From Gammaproteobacteria bacterium (GTDB taxonomy: Bacteria > Pseudomonadota > Gammaproteobacteria > Ga0077536), in NCBI GenBank assembly GCA_016209015.1, contig JACQWY010000022.1:186001-250000 (forward strand): a stretch of 64,000 nucleotides of DNA, given 5' to 3'. Position numbers and translations under genes: made by a program. Under the pieces are notes generated by a model. It ran no database searches. It worked only from the letters and a program-made list of their open reading frames with translations, and was not told the DNA's origin. This document shows positions 52,704-59,844 of this stretch, in pieces. Position 1 is the stretch's first letter. Each line of letters starts with the position of its first letter.

Positions 52704-53108
52704 GATTTCGGGTCCAACGAAGGGATCCCGAGGGGCACCCCCAATACCGCGATCGATGCGCCTCCTTCGTCGGCGCATCCTATGGTGACAACCCTTCCGT
52801 CCGTAGGTCCGTTGATTAGGGAAGCTCTGAATAAGTCCATCCTGGACTTTTCAGAGCACGGTCGGCAAGAAGCATGGTTCTTGCCGAGCTTACGTGAACA
52901 ATGGCTTACGCCACTGTTCACGGCGGCACATCCCTGTGCCGCCGGAAGCTCTGAACTTGTTCAGAGCGTCCTTAGCGCAGCGTAATCGGACGCTCGTCGT
53001 CATCGTCGCGCCTTCGCGCGATCGTCGGGAAGGCTACGGGGTGCTCCTGTAACGAATGTCCGATTACGCCTGCGGCTAATCAATGGACCTACGAGACGCA
53101 AACCCGCC
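52704..53108. repeat. Composite intergenic repeat, right copy (interrupted), between convergent genes
   Basis: After the hairpin come CGATCGATGCGCCTCCT (52750-52766) with TCGGCGCATCCTAT after it, and then the palindrome GTAGGTCCGTTGATTAG (52803-52819). That palindrome continues as CGCAGCGTAATCGGACG (52976-52992) beyond an inserted element. A reverse-oriented copy of the palindrome follows at 53054-53092. Block order matches the left copy at 42967-43174. No gene is seen. Confidence 0.8.
52820..52971 (+). mobile_element. 152-bp MITE-like element of five hairpins with IS5-like ends and TTAG duplication
   Basis: Terminal inverted repeats GGAAGCTCTGAA (52820-52831) and TTCAGAGCGTCC (52960-52971) match at 11 of 12 positions. 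They are flanked by TTAG on both sides (52816-52819 and 52972-52975). Removing the element and one TTAG restores the palindrome seen intact at 43138. Inside are five consecutive hairpins: 52824-52857, 52863-52886, 52894-52921, 52921-52944 and 52948-52967. There is no open frame. Ends beginning GGAA...GAATAAG and a YTAR-type target duplication recall IS5-family elements (recalled, not searched). Confidence 0.75.
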
Positions 53109-53429
53109 TCAGCCCTTCGACAATTCCTTCAACTGCTCGGCCCAGTTCGCGTAGGGGCGCAGGATCGTCCACGTGATGTCCTTCGCGATGTGCGCATAGC
53201 CGAGCTTCCAGATCGGCAGGGCGTGAACGGCCGCATCGAGGTCGTCCCCTTCGGTGATGTCGAGCACCGCGATGACCTCGAACTTGCCGGCCACCTTCCA
53301 GATGTTCTTGATCACGCCCGCCTTCACCGCTTCCAGCGCCGCGACGGATTCCTGCCGCCAGACCTCGAAGAAATCCTTGTTGCTCGTCTCGGCAGGCTTC
53401 TCGATCTTCACCCACAGCATTACTTCCAT
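53109..53429 (-). CDS. Muconolactone delta-isomerase-like protein
   Basis: The 106-residue protein matches the small muconolactone isomerase family (usual length ~95-105). It starts MEVMLWVKIEKP and contains GKFEVIAVLDI and the aspartate-rich loop DLDAAVHALPIWKLG, then the C-terminal ITWTILRPYANW. In the beta-ketoadipate pathway this enzyme isomerises muconolactone to 3-oxoadipate enol-lactone. No other ortho-cleavage gene (catA, catB, pcaD) is nearby, so the substrate may be a different lactone. It faces the composite repeat and lies just outside the module. Confidence 0.82.
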   Translation of the reverse strand: MEVMLWVKIEKPAETSNKDFFEVWRQESVAALEAVKAGVIKNIWKVAGKFEVIAVLDITEGDDLDAAVHALPIWKLGYAHIAKDITWTILRPYANWAEQLKELSKG

Positions 53430-53550
53430 CGTTCGCTCCTCGCTATTCTGTTTTCATCGTATTGTCGCGCCGCCGGAGGACGGCAATCGAGCCGGCCCGG
53501 CGGCCGGGAAGGCAAGCATAATCGGCACCCGGGAGAATGGAAACGTCGGC

Positions 53551-54054
53551 TCAGGCGCGCAGGGAAGCGAGCAGTTCGCGATGTTTCGCAGCACGCTCCG
53601 CGTCGGGATCGCGGCATGCCGCGACGGCTGCGATCGACGCCACATAAGACGCCGGAAAGCCATGGTGCCGCGCGCCCGCGACCACGATCTCGCGATACCA
53701 GTCGAAAGGCACGAGCGTCGGATCGAGCGCGGAGCCCGACGCGACGTACAACGCGACTGCGCCGAGCTCCGGCACAATGAGCTCGCGTTCGCCGTAGCCC
53801 TTGCCGAGTCCCTCGATCGCATCGAGCGTCGCTTTCGCCGCGGGGTCGAGCGCGTAGACCGCGCCCCATGCGCAATCCCCTGCCATCCCTGTGTGTTTCA
53901 GATCGCACTTCGCGGAGCCGTCCGCCCCGCGTTTGTCGAACGTGAGCCGCCAGCCGGGCAACGCCGTCGTACCGAGGAAGCCCTCGATTGCGATGCGCGC
54001 GCCGAGGCGTCCGGGATGGAGGTTGGAACCGTAGGCGAGGTAGCGCAGGCTCAT
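53551..54054 (-). CDS. Gamma-glutamylcyclotransferase-family protein
   Basis: The 167-residue protein has the family's substrate-binding motif YGSNL at residues 8-12. It continues with PGWRLTFDKRG, WGAVYALDP and a catalytic glutamate in ATLDAIEGLGKGY. Family enzymes release 5-oxoproline from gamma-glutamyl peptides or act as AIG2-like amidotransferases. No linked glutathione gene is present. It ends 121 bp from the muconolactone-isomerase-like start. Confidence 0.9.
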   Translation of the reverse strand: MSLRYLAYGSNLHPGRLGARIAIEGFLGTTALPGWRLTFDKRGADGSAKCDLKHTGMAGDCAWGAVYALDPAAKATLDAIEGLGKGYGERELIVPELGAVALYVASGSALDPTLVPFDWYREIVVAGARHHGFPASYVASIAAVAACRDPDAERAAKHRELLASLRA

Positions 54055-54116
54055 GGAGAAAATCTTACACGCGGAGGCTGCCCGCGCTACGCACGATCGT
54101 CACTCGTTCGAACATG

Positions 54117-54150
54117 CGATCGATGCGCCTCCTGCGTCGGCACATCCTGT
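54117..54150 (+). repeat. Third copy of the CGATCGATGCGCCTCCT block
   Basis: CGATCGATGCGCCTCCT at 54117-54133 is followed by GCGTCGGCACATCCTGTAG, matching the blocks at 43031 and 52750 (all followed by TCGGC-CATCCT). Here it is solitary, without the GGGGTCAGACC or GTAGGTCC blocks. It lies between the gamma-glutamylcyclotransferase-like and aldehyde dehydrogenase genes. Confidence 0.75.
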
Positions 54151-54244
54151 AGAACTTCCTGTGAAGACCGCCGGCGGGAGACGAGGCCGCTGGCGCGGCG
54201 CGGAGAGGACCGGCGCCCGCGACGCGGACGCCGGCCGAATCAGA

Positions 54245-55663
54245 CTAGAGCTGCAGCGACTTCACTTCGAGGAATTCCTCGAGGCCGAATTTGCCGGCTT
54301 CACGGCCGAGGCCCGACTGCTTGTAGCCGCCGAACGGGGCGAGGGGATTGTAGCGGCCGCCGTTGACCGAGATCTGGCCGGTGCGGATCTTCTTCGCGAC
54401 CGCGGTCGCGTGTTCCTTCGTGCCCGCCCAGACGTTGCCGCCGAGGCCGTAGATCGTGTCGTTCGCGATACGGATCGCGTCTTCCTCGGTGTCGTAGGGA
54501 ATGATGGCGAGCACCGGTCCGAAGATCTCCTCGCGCGCGATCGTCATGTCGTTGTTCACGTCGGCGAAGACCGTCGGCTTCACGTAATAGCCCTTGTCGA
54601 GACCTTCCGGCACTTCGGCGCCGCCCGTGACGAGGCGCGCGCCTTCGGCCACGCCCTTCTTGATGAAGTCGCGGACGCGATCGCGCTGCACGGCGGAGAT
54701 CAGCGGTCCGAGCTTCACGTCGCCGTTGATGGGATCGCCGACCGTGAAGCTCTCGGCCGCCTTCTTCGCGAGCGCCACGACTTCCTCGTACTTCGAACGC
54801 GGTGCGAGCATGCGCGAGGGCGCGATGCAGGCCTGTCCGGAGTTCAGATAGCACTCGTTGACGCCGGCTTTCACGGCTTTCTCGAGATCCGCGTCTTCGC
54901 AGATGACGTGCGGCGACTTGCCGCCGAGCTCGAGCGCGACGCGCTTGATCGTGCCCGCGGCGAGCTCCGCGACGCGGCGGCCGGCACGGGTCGAGCCCGT
55001 GAACGATACCATGTCGACCTCGGGGTGCGAGGCCAGCACTTCACCGACGACCGGGCCGTAGCCCGTGACGAGATTGAAGACGCCGGCCGGCAGCTTCAGC
55101 TCGTCGATGATTTCCGCGAGGATGAAGGCGGTCGTCGGCGCGACTTCGCTCGGCTTCAGGATGACGGTGCAGCCGGCGGCGAGCGCGGGCGCGACCTTCA
55201 GCATGATCTGGTTGATCGGGAAGTTCCAGGGCGTGATGCAGGCCACGACGCCGATCGCCTCGCGCACGACGAGCGAGGTGCCGACGGTCTCTTCGAACGC
55301 GTAGTTCTTGACGAGCTCGGCGTAGGTCTTCGCCGCGACGATCGGCAGGCTCGCCTGGATCGCGTTCGCCATCTTGATCGGCATGCCGACTTCGGTCGCG
55401 ATCGCGAGCGCGACGTCCTTCTGGCGCGCTTCCATGCCTGCGGCGAGCCTGGCGAGGTATTCGGAACGCACGGCGACGGGCGTGTTCGACCAGCCTTCGA
55501 AAGCGGCACGGGCGGCGGCGACGGCACGTTCGGCGTCCTCCTTCACGCCCTCGGGAATGCGGGTCACGACTTCTTCGGTCGAGGCGCAGCGCGCGTCGAT
55601 GGTGCCGGTGCCGACGGGCTTCACCCAGGCGCCATTGATGTATAGTTTGTCGTAGGTTTTCAT
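54245..55663 (-). CDS. Aldehyde dehydrogenase
   Basis: The 472-residue enzyme has [39 protein letters not shown], the catalytic cysteine in [11 protein letters not shown] and [15 protein letters not shown]. The subgroup with GQAC and [15 protein letters not shown] is widespread in aromatic and aliphatic aldehyde oxidation. It is divergent from the dioxygenase gene across 176 bp. The start ATG was chosen at [13 protein letters not shown]; a longer upstream frame overlaps the promoter and lacks homology-like sequence. Confidence 0.92.
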   Translation of the reverse strand: MKTYDKLYINGAWVKPVGTGTIDARCASTEEVVTRIPEGVKEDAERAVAAARAAFEGWSNTPVAVRSEYLARLAAGMEARQKDVALAIATEVGMPIKMANAIQASLPIVAAKTYAELVKNYAFEETVGTSLVVREAIGVVACITPWNFPINQIMLKVAPALAAGCTVILKPSEVAPTTAFILAEIIDELKLPAGVFNLVTGYGPVVGEVLASHPEVDMVSFTGSTRAGRRVAELAAGTIKRVALELGGKSPHVICEDADLEKAVKAGVNECYLNSGQACIAPSRMLAPRSKYEEVVALAKKAAESFTVGDPINGDVKLGPLISAVQRDRVRDFIKKGVAEGARLVTGGAEVPEGLDKGYYVKPTVFADVNNDMTIAREEIFGPVLAIIPYDTEEDAIRIANDTIYGLGGNVWAGTKEHATAVAKKIRTGQISVNGGRYNPLAPFGGYKQSGLGREAGKFGLEEFLEVKSLQL

Positions 55664-55839
55664 GCTTACTCCGTAGGGGATGGTGGCTCGCGGGGCGCCG
55701 GGCGCGCCGCTCGCACGGGCTCTGGATCGCGGCATATTAGACCGGATCTCGCCCCGACTTGCATCCCTTGCGGCTCATGCGCGCCGCTGACGGCACACAC
55801 GATGGGAAGCGGATTTCCCGCCACGGAGCCCAGACCGCG

Positions 55840-56628
55840 ATGAAACTTCCGAGCCTGTTCCTGTCTCACGGTGCACCGGATCTCATCCTGCACGATCTCC
55901 CGATCCGCGATTTTCTCGCCGGGCTCGGCGCGACACTGCCGCGTCCGCGCGCGGTGCTCGTCGCGTCCGCGCACTACACCGCGTCGATCGCCGGCGTGAC
56001 CGCGGCCGGCGCACCGCGCACGATCCACGACTTCGGCGGTTTCGATCCGAGCCTCTACACGATGCAGTACGCCGCGCCGGGCGATCCCGCGCTCGCCGCG
56101 CGCATCGTCGCACTGCTCGAAGCCGCGCGCATACCCGCCCGGCTCGACGAGCAGTGGGGATTCGATCACGGCGCGTGGATTCCGCTGTCGCTCGTCTATC
56201 CGACGGCCGACCTCCCGGTGCTCGAGCTCGCGGTGAATCCCCACGCCGGAGCCGAATATCATCTCGCGCTCGGCCGCGCGCTCGCGCCGCTCCGTGACGA
56301 GGGCGTGCTCGTGGTCGGCTCCGGCGCGATGACGCACAACCTCTACGAGATCGCGCCGCCCGCCGGCAACGATCGTGCGCCGCCGTGGGTGCATGCCTTC
56401 GCCGACTGGGTGGGCCTGAGGCTCGAAGCGGGCGACGAAGCCGGATTGCGCGACTGGCTCGCCGGCGCGCCGCATGCGCGCGACAACCACCCGAGCACGG
56501 AACACTTCCTGCCGCTGTTCGTCGCGCTCGGCGCGGCCGGCGCGAGCTGGCAGGCCGCGCGGCTGCACGCGAGCGTGAATTACCGCGCGCTGCGCATGGA
56601 CGCCTGGCGCTTCGACGCCGCCGCGTGA
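55840..56628 (+). CDS. DODA-type extradiol aromatic ring-opening dioxygenase
   Basis: Class III (LigB-type) dioxygenase fold. The 262-residue protein has metal-ligand histidines in LFLSHGAPD and VASAHYT. It also has QWGFDHGAWIPLSLVYP and VVGSGAMTHNLYEI, the pattern of the YgiD/4,5-DOPA-dioxygenase group. Relatives cleave catechol-like rings or have unassigned activity in E. coli. ATG chosen at MKLPSLF. Its stop overlaps the GTG start of the enolase-superfamily gene by four bases (GTGA), so the two are translationally coupled and may act on successive intermediates. Confidence 0.9.
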   Translation: MKLPSLFLSHGAPDLILHDLPIRDFLAGLGATLPRPRAVLVASAHYTASIAGVTAAGAPRTIHDFGGFDPSLYTMQYAAPGDPALAARIVALLEAARIPARLDEQWGFDHGAWIPLSLVYPTADLPVLELAVNPHAGAEYHLALGRALAPLRDEGVLVVGSGAMTHNLYEIAPPAGNDRAPPWVHAFADWVGLRLEAGDEAGLRDWLAGAPHARDNHPSTEHFLPLFVALGAAGASWQAARLHASVNYRALRMDAWRFDAAA

Positions 56629-57776
56629 GTCGCGCCGTCCGCATCGTCGAAGTCCGCGCGATCCCGCTCTCGGCACCGACGCCGCCCGCAGCGCAGATCA
56701 GTCTCGGCATCGGCAAATCCGTGAAGCGCGACGCGGTGCTCGTGCGCGTCGCGACGGAGGATGGTCTCGTGGGATGGGGCGAGGCGCATGCGGCGCGCGC
56801 GCCGACCGCGATCGCCGAGCTCCTCGGCACGACGATCCGCCAGCTCGTGCTCGGCATGAATGCCGCGGACATCACCGGTGTGTGGGAACGCGTCTATCGC
56901 ATGCAACTCGCGAGTCACGGCATGGGCGCGGCCGCGGCGATTGCACTCTCCGGACTCGACATGGCGTTGTGGGATCTGCGCGGCAAGCGCGAAGGCAGGC
57001 CGCTGTACGCGCTGCTCGGCGGCCGCCCCAGAGCGATGCCCGCGTATGCCGGCGGCATCTCCTTCGGCTTCCAGCCGGAAGACGCGCTCGTCGCTGAAGC
57101 GCGCACGGCCGTCGCGGCCGGTTATCGCGCGCTGAAGCTGAGGCTGGGGGCGTCGGTCGAGGCGGACCTCGCCGCGGTGCGCGCGGTACGTGCAGCGCTC
57201 GGACCCGCGATCGACATTCTCGCCGATGCGAACTGCAGCTACTCGCCCGAGGTCGCCGCCGCCCTCCTGCCCGCGCTCGACGAGGTCGGCGTCGGCTGGC
57301 TCGAAGAGCCGTTTCCCGCACCCGACCATCGCGCCTACCGCGCCCTGCCGCGCAGCCACCGCACGCCGATCGCAGCCGGCGAGAACCATTATCTGCGCCA
57401 CGACTTCGAGCGCCTCGCCGACGACGGCGTCGTGAGCATCTGGCAACCGGATCTCTCGAAGTGCGGCGGCATCACCGAGGCGCTGCGCATCGCCGCGCTC
57501 GCCCGCGAGCACGGCATCGCAATCCATCCGCACACCTCGGTGACGGGCTTGAACGTCGCCGCCTCGCTGCACTTCCTCGCCGCGCTGCCGAACGCAGGCT
57601 ACTTCGAGGCCGATTACTCGATCTCCAATCCGCTGCGCACGGCGCTCTGCGCGCCGGTCGCGACGATCGGCGCAGACGGGGCGTTCCGGCCGCCGGAAGG
57701 TCCCGGCCTCGGGGTCGAAATCGACGAGGAGGAGCTGGCGCGCCACCCCGTGCGGGGCGGCGCGGGCTACGTCTGA
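56625..57776 (+). CDS. Mandelate racemase/muconate lactonizing enzyme-family protein (enolase superfamily)
   Basis: The 383-residue enolase-superfamily protein has metal ligands in ILADANCSY, WLEEPFPAPD and IAAGENHYLRHDF, and a catalytic histidine in IHPHTSVTGLN. The second-strand base motif reads ALKLRLG, so the usual KxK of MLE/MR enzymes is KxR here. Superfamily members abstract a proton alpha to a carboxylate (racemases, cycloisomerases, sugar-acid dehydratases). It is coupled to the ring-opening dioxygenase and converges with the CNB-GGDEF gene with a 10-bp overlap of the 3' ends. The substrate is unassigned. Confidence 0.88.
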   Translation: MSRAVRIVEVRAIPLSAPTPPAAQISLGIGKSVKRDAVLVRVATEDGLVGWGEAHAARAPTAIAELLGTTIRQLVLGMNAADITGVWERVYRMQLASHGMGAAAAIALSGLDMALWDLRGKREGRPLYALLGGRPRAMPAYAGGISFGFQPEDALVAEARTAVAAGYRALKLRLGASVEADLAAVRAVRAALGPAIDILADANCSYSPEVAAALLPALDEVGVGWLEEPFPAPDHRAYRALPRSHRTPIAAGENHYLRHDFERLADDGVVSIWQPDLSKCGGITEALRIAALAREHGIAIHPHTSVTGLNVAASLHFLAALPNAGYFEADYSISNPLRTALCAPVATIGADGAFRPPEGPGLGVEIDEEELARHPVRGGAGYV

Positions 57777-58753
57777 ACGTCGTCCGCCGTGACGACGCGA
57801 TTGCGGCCGGCGCGCTTCGCGGCGTAGAGCGCGACGTCGGCGGCATGGACGAGCGCTGCCGGCGTCATGCCGGGCAGATGCGCGCACAGGCCTATCGAGA
57901 CCGTCACCTGCATCTCGCCCTGTGTCGTCCTGAGCGGCATCGCGGCGATTTCCGCGCGCAGCCGCTCGGCGAGCTCGCGCGCGTCGTTCTCGTCGATGTC
58001 GTGCACGAGCACCGCGAACTCCTCGCCGCCGAAACGCGCCACGCAATCGCCGGCGCGCAGGGCGCGCTGCAGGAATGCGGCGACGGCGCGCAGGACCTCG
58101 TCGCCGACGAGATGACCGTGGTTGTCGTTGATGGGCTTGAACGCGTCGAGATCCGCCATGAGGAGTACGAGACCGGTGTCCTGACCGGCGTTCGCCGCGC
58201 AGTCGCGTTCGAGGCGGGTGTCGAGCCAGCGCCGGTTGTAGAGGCCCGTAAGCGGATCGAGCGAGGCTGCGAGCGCCGCACGCTCCTGCGCCGAGAGGCT
58301 CGCACGCAGGCGTTCGTTCGCGTCGCGCATGCGGCCGCTCAGCATGCCGAGCAGATTGCAGGCGAAGTCGTGACTGTCGCGGATCAAGGCCCACAGGTTG
58401 TCGTCGCTGATCGCGAGCAGCGTCGCTGCGCGGAGCGCCGTCACGCAGGCCGAGGCCGTGAGCTGGCTCAGGATCGACAGCTCGCCCACGCACACGCCCG
58501 GTTGCAGCGCGACGATCGGCGTGCCGCCGATGCTGACTTCGAGCTCGCCCGTGAGCAGCAGGTAGAGCGTGCTGTTCTCCGCGCCTTCCTCGAGCAGGAC
58601 GTGATGGGCGTCGACGTCGACCACGGCGCAGCGCTCGAGGAGATGTCGCACGCGTTCGAGATCGACGTTCCGGAAGAGCGAGAAAGTGCGCAGGGTGTCG
58701 ACGCAGATCGCCGGTTCGCCCTTCGCGAGGCGGATGTTCGAGGGAGGCGTCAT
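57767..58753 (-). CDS. Diguanylate cyclase with N-terminal cyclic-nucleotide-binding domain
   Basis: The 328-residue soluble protein has an N-terminal cyclic-nucleotide-binding-like domain (~20-135, including LLEEGAENSTLYLLLTGELE and GVCVGELSILS) followed by a GGDEF domain. The A-site is intact (RFGGEEFAVLV) and an I-site RAGD lies five residues upstream, so product inhibition is expected. It likely makes c-di-GMP in response to a ligand or redox signal bound by the CNB domain. This is the active counterpart, in this window, of the degenerate GGDEF at 1980. It lies 38 bp after the coiled-coil membrane protein gene. Confidence 0.93.
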   Translation of the reverse strand: MTPPSNIRLAKGEPAICVDTLRTFSLFRNVDLERVRHLLERCAVVDVDAHHVLLEEGAENSTLYLLLTGELEVSIGGTPIVALQPGVCVGELSILSQLTASACVTALRAATLLAISDDNLWALIRDSHDFACNLLGMLSGRMRDANERLRASLSAQERAALAASLDPLTGLYNRRWLDTRLERDCAANAGQDTGLVLLMADLDAFKPINDNHGHLVGDEVLRAVAAFLQRALRAGDCVARFGGEEFAVLVHDIDENDARELAERLRAEIAAMPLRTTQGEMQVTVSIGLCAHLPGMTPAALVHAADVALYAAKRAGRNRVVTADDVQT

Positions 58754-58791
58754 GCCGGATTCCGGTTCCGTGGAGCGCTACCTTAGCGCAT

Positions 58792-59844
58792 TCACGCCAC
58801 CTTGGGGTGATCGTCCGGGCCGTGATCGAGGCTTTCGATCAGCGCGTCGATGTCCGCTTCCGTCATGCGCGACATGTCTGCCGTGCCGCCGTCCGGCAGC
58901 ACGGCCGTCGGCGCGTCGGAGTCGTCGCCGATGTCGAAGTCGAGCCCGTGGTGGGCGGGCAGGGGCTCGGCCGCGGCGGCGGCGAGCTCGGCCTCGACGT
59001 CCGCGAGTTCCTGGACCTCGACGGCCGCGGGAGCCTGGACCTCGGGCACGGCCTCCGCGACGGCGGGCGCGGCCGGCACCGGCGGCAGCAGGTCGTCGAT
59101 GTCCTCGAGGTGGATCGCATCCGGATCCGCCGCCGCCCCGGGCTCCGGCTCGGCCTCGGCTTCCGCCGCAGCGGGCGCGGCTTCCTCTGCGATCGGCGCC
59201 GCGGCGGCCGGCGGCGCAGCCGGCTCGGGCGGCGGTGCGAAGTCGTCCATGCTGAGCAGGCCGTCGTCGGCGGCCGGCGCGGGCGGCGGTTGCGGTGCGG
59301 CCTCTGCCATCGTCAGCGGCTCTTCGCCCTTGCGGAACGCCGCGCTGTATTCCGCGAGCAGATCTTCCATCACGCGCTTCGTGTCGGCGAGCTCCGTCTC
59401 GAGCTTCGTCTTCTGCTCCGTGAGGTCGTTCTTCTCCTGCGTGAGATCGTCGATCTCGGCGTTCTTCTTCGGCGTGATGCGCAGCCAGGGCGCCACGACT
59501 TTTGCGAGCTCGTTCGGCACGTCGGTGAGCTTCTTGCCGCCGCGTCCGAGATGGACCGCGAGCAGGAAATTGTAAAACGCGCGTTCGCGTTCGACGAACT
59601 GGCTCACCGCCGTATCCGCCTCGTCGTCGTCGAACTTGTAGGTGTTCTTGAAAATCGTGGTGAGCGCTTCGCGGCGGCCGGAGTCGCTGACCTCGACCTT
59701 CTCGACGAGCGCGGTCGCCTCGGCCTCGACCTGCGCCTCCTTGCGACGCGCCTTGCGCATGAACACGAACAGCAGCACGAAGGCGAGGATCGCGAGCTCG
59801 GCCGCGAGGATCAGGAGCGCGAGCTCGAGTGAGGTTTCGATCAT
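58792..59844 (-). CDS. Membrane-anchored coiled-coil protein with Ala/Pro/Glu-rich region
   Basis: I do not recognise a named family. The 350-residue protein has one N-terminal transmembrane helix (~8-29), a basic stop-transfer (MRKARRKEA), a helical domain with FKNTYKFDDDEADTAVSQFV (~70-120) and a coiled coil (~128-165, NAEIDDLTQEKNDLTEQKTK). A long low-complexity Ala/Pro/Glu linker (~180-320) follows, with a conserved-looking acidic C-terminus (MTEADIDALIESLD). Most of it should be cytoplasmic. Its start overlaps the stop of the VWA gene (ATGA), so the two are coupled and probably work together. Confidence 0.75.
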   Translation of the reverse strand: MIETSLELALLILAAELAILAFVLLFVFMRKARRKEAQVEAEATALVEKVEVSDSGRREALTTIFKNTYKFDDDEADTAVSQFVERERAFYNFLLAVHLGRGGKKLTDVPNELAKVVAPWLRITPKKNAEIDDLTQEKNDLTEQKTKLETELADTKRVMEDLLAEYSAAFRKGEEPLTMAEAAPQPPPAPAADDGLLSMDDFAPPPEPAAPPAAAAPIAEEAAPAAAEAEAEPEPGAAADPDAIHLEDIDDLLPPVPAAPAVAEAVPEVQAPAAVEVQELADVEAELAAAAAEPLPAHHGLDFDIGDDSDAPTAVLPDGGTADMSRMTEADIDALIESLDHGPDDHPKVA

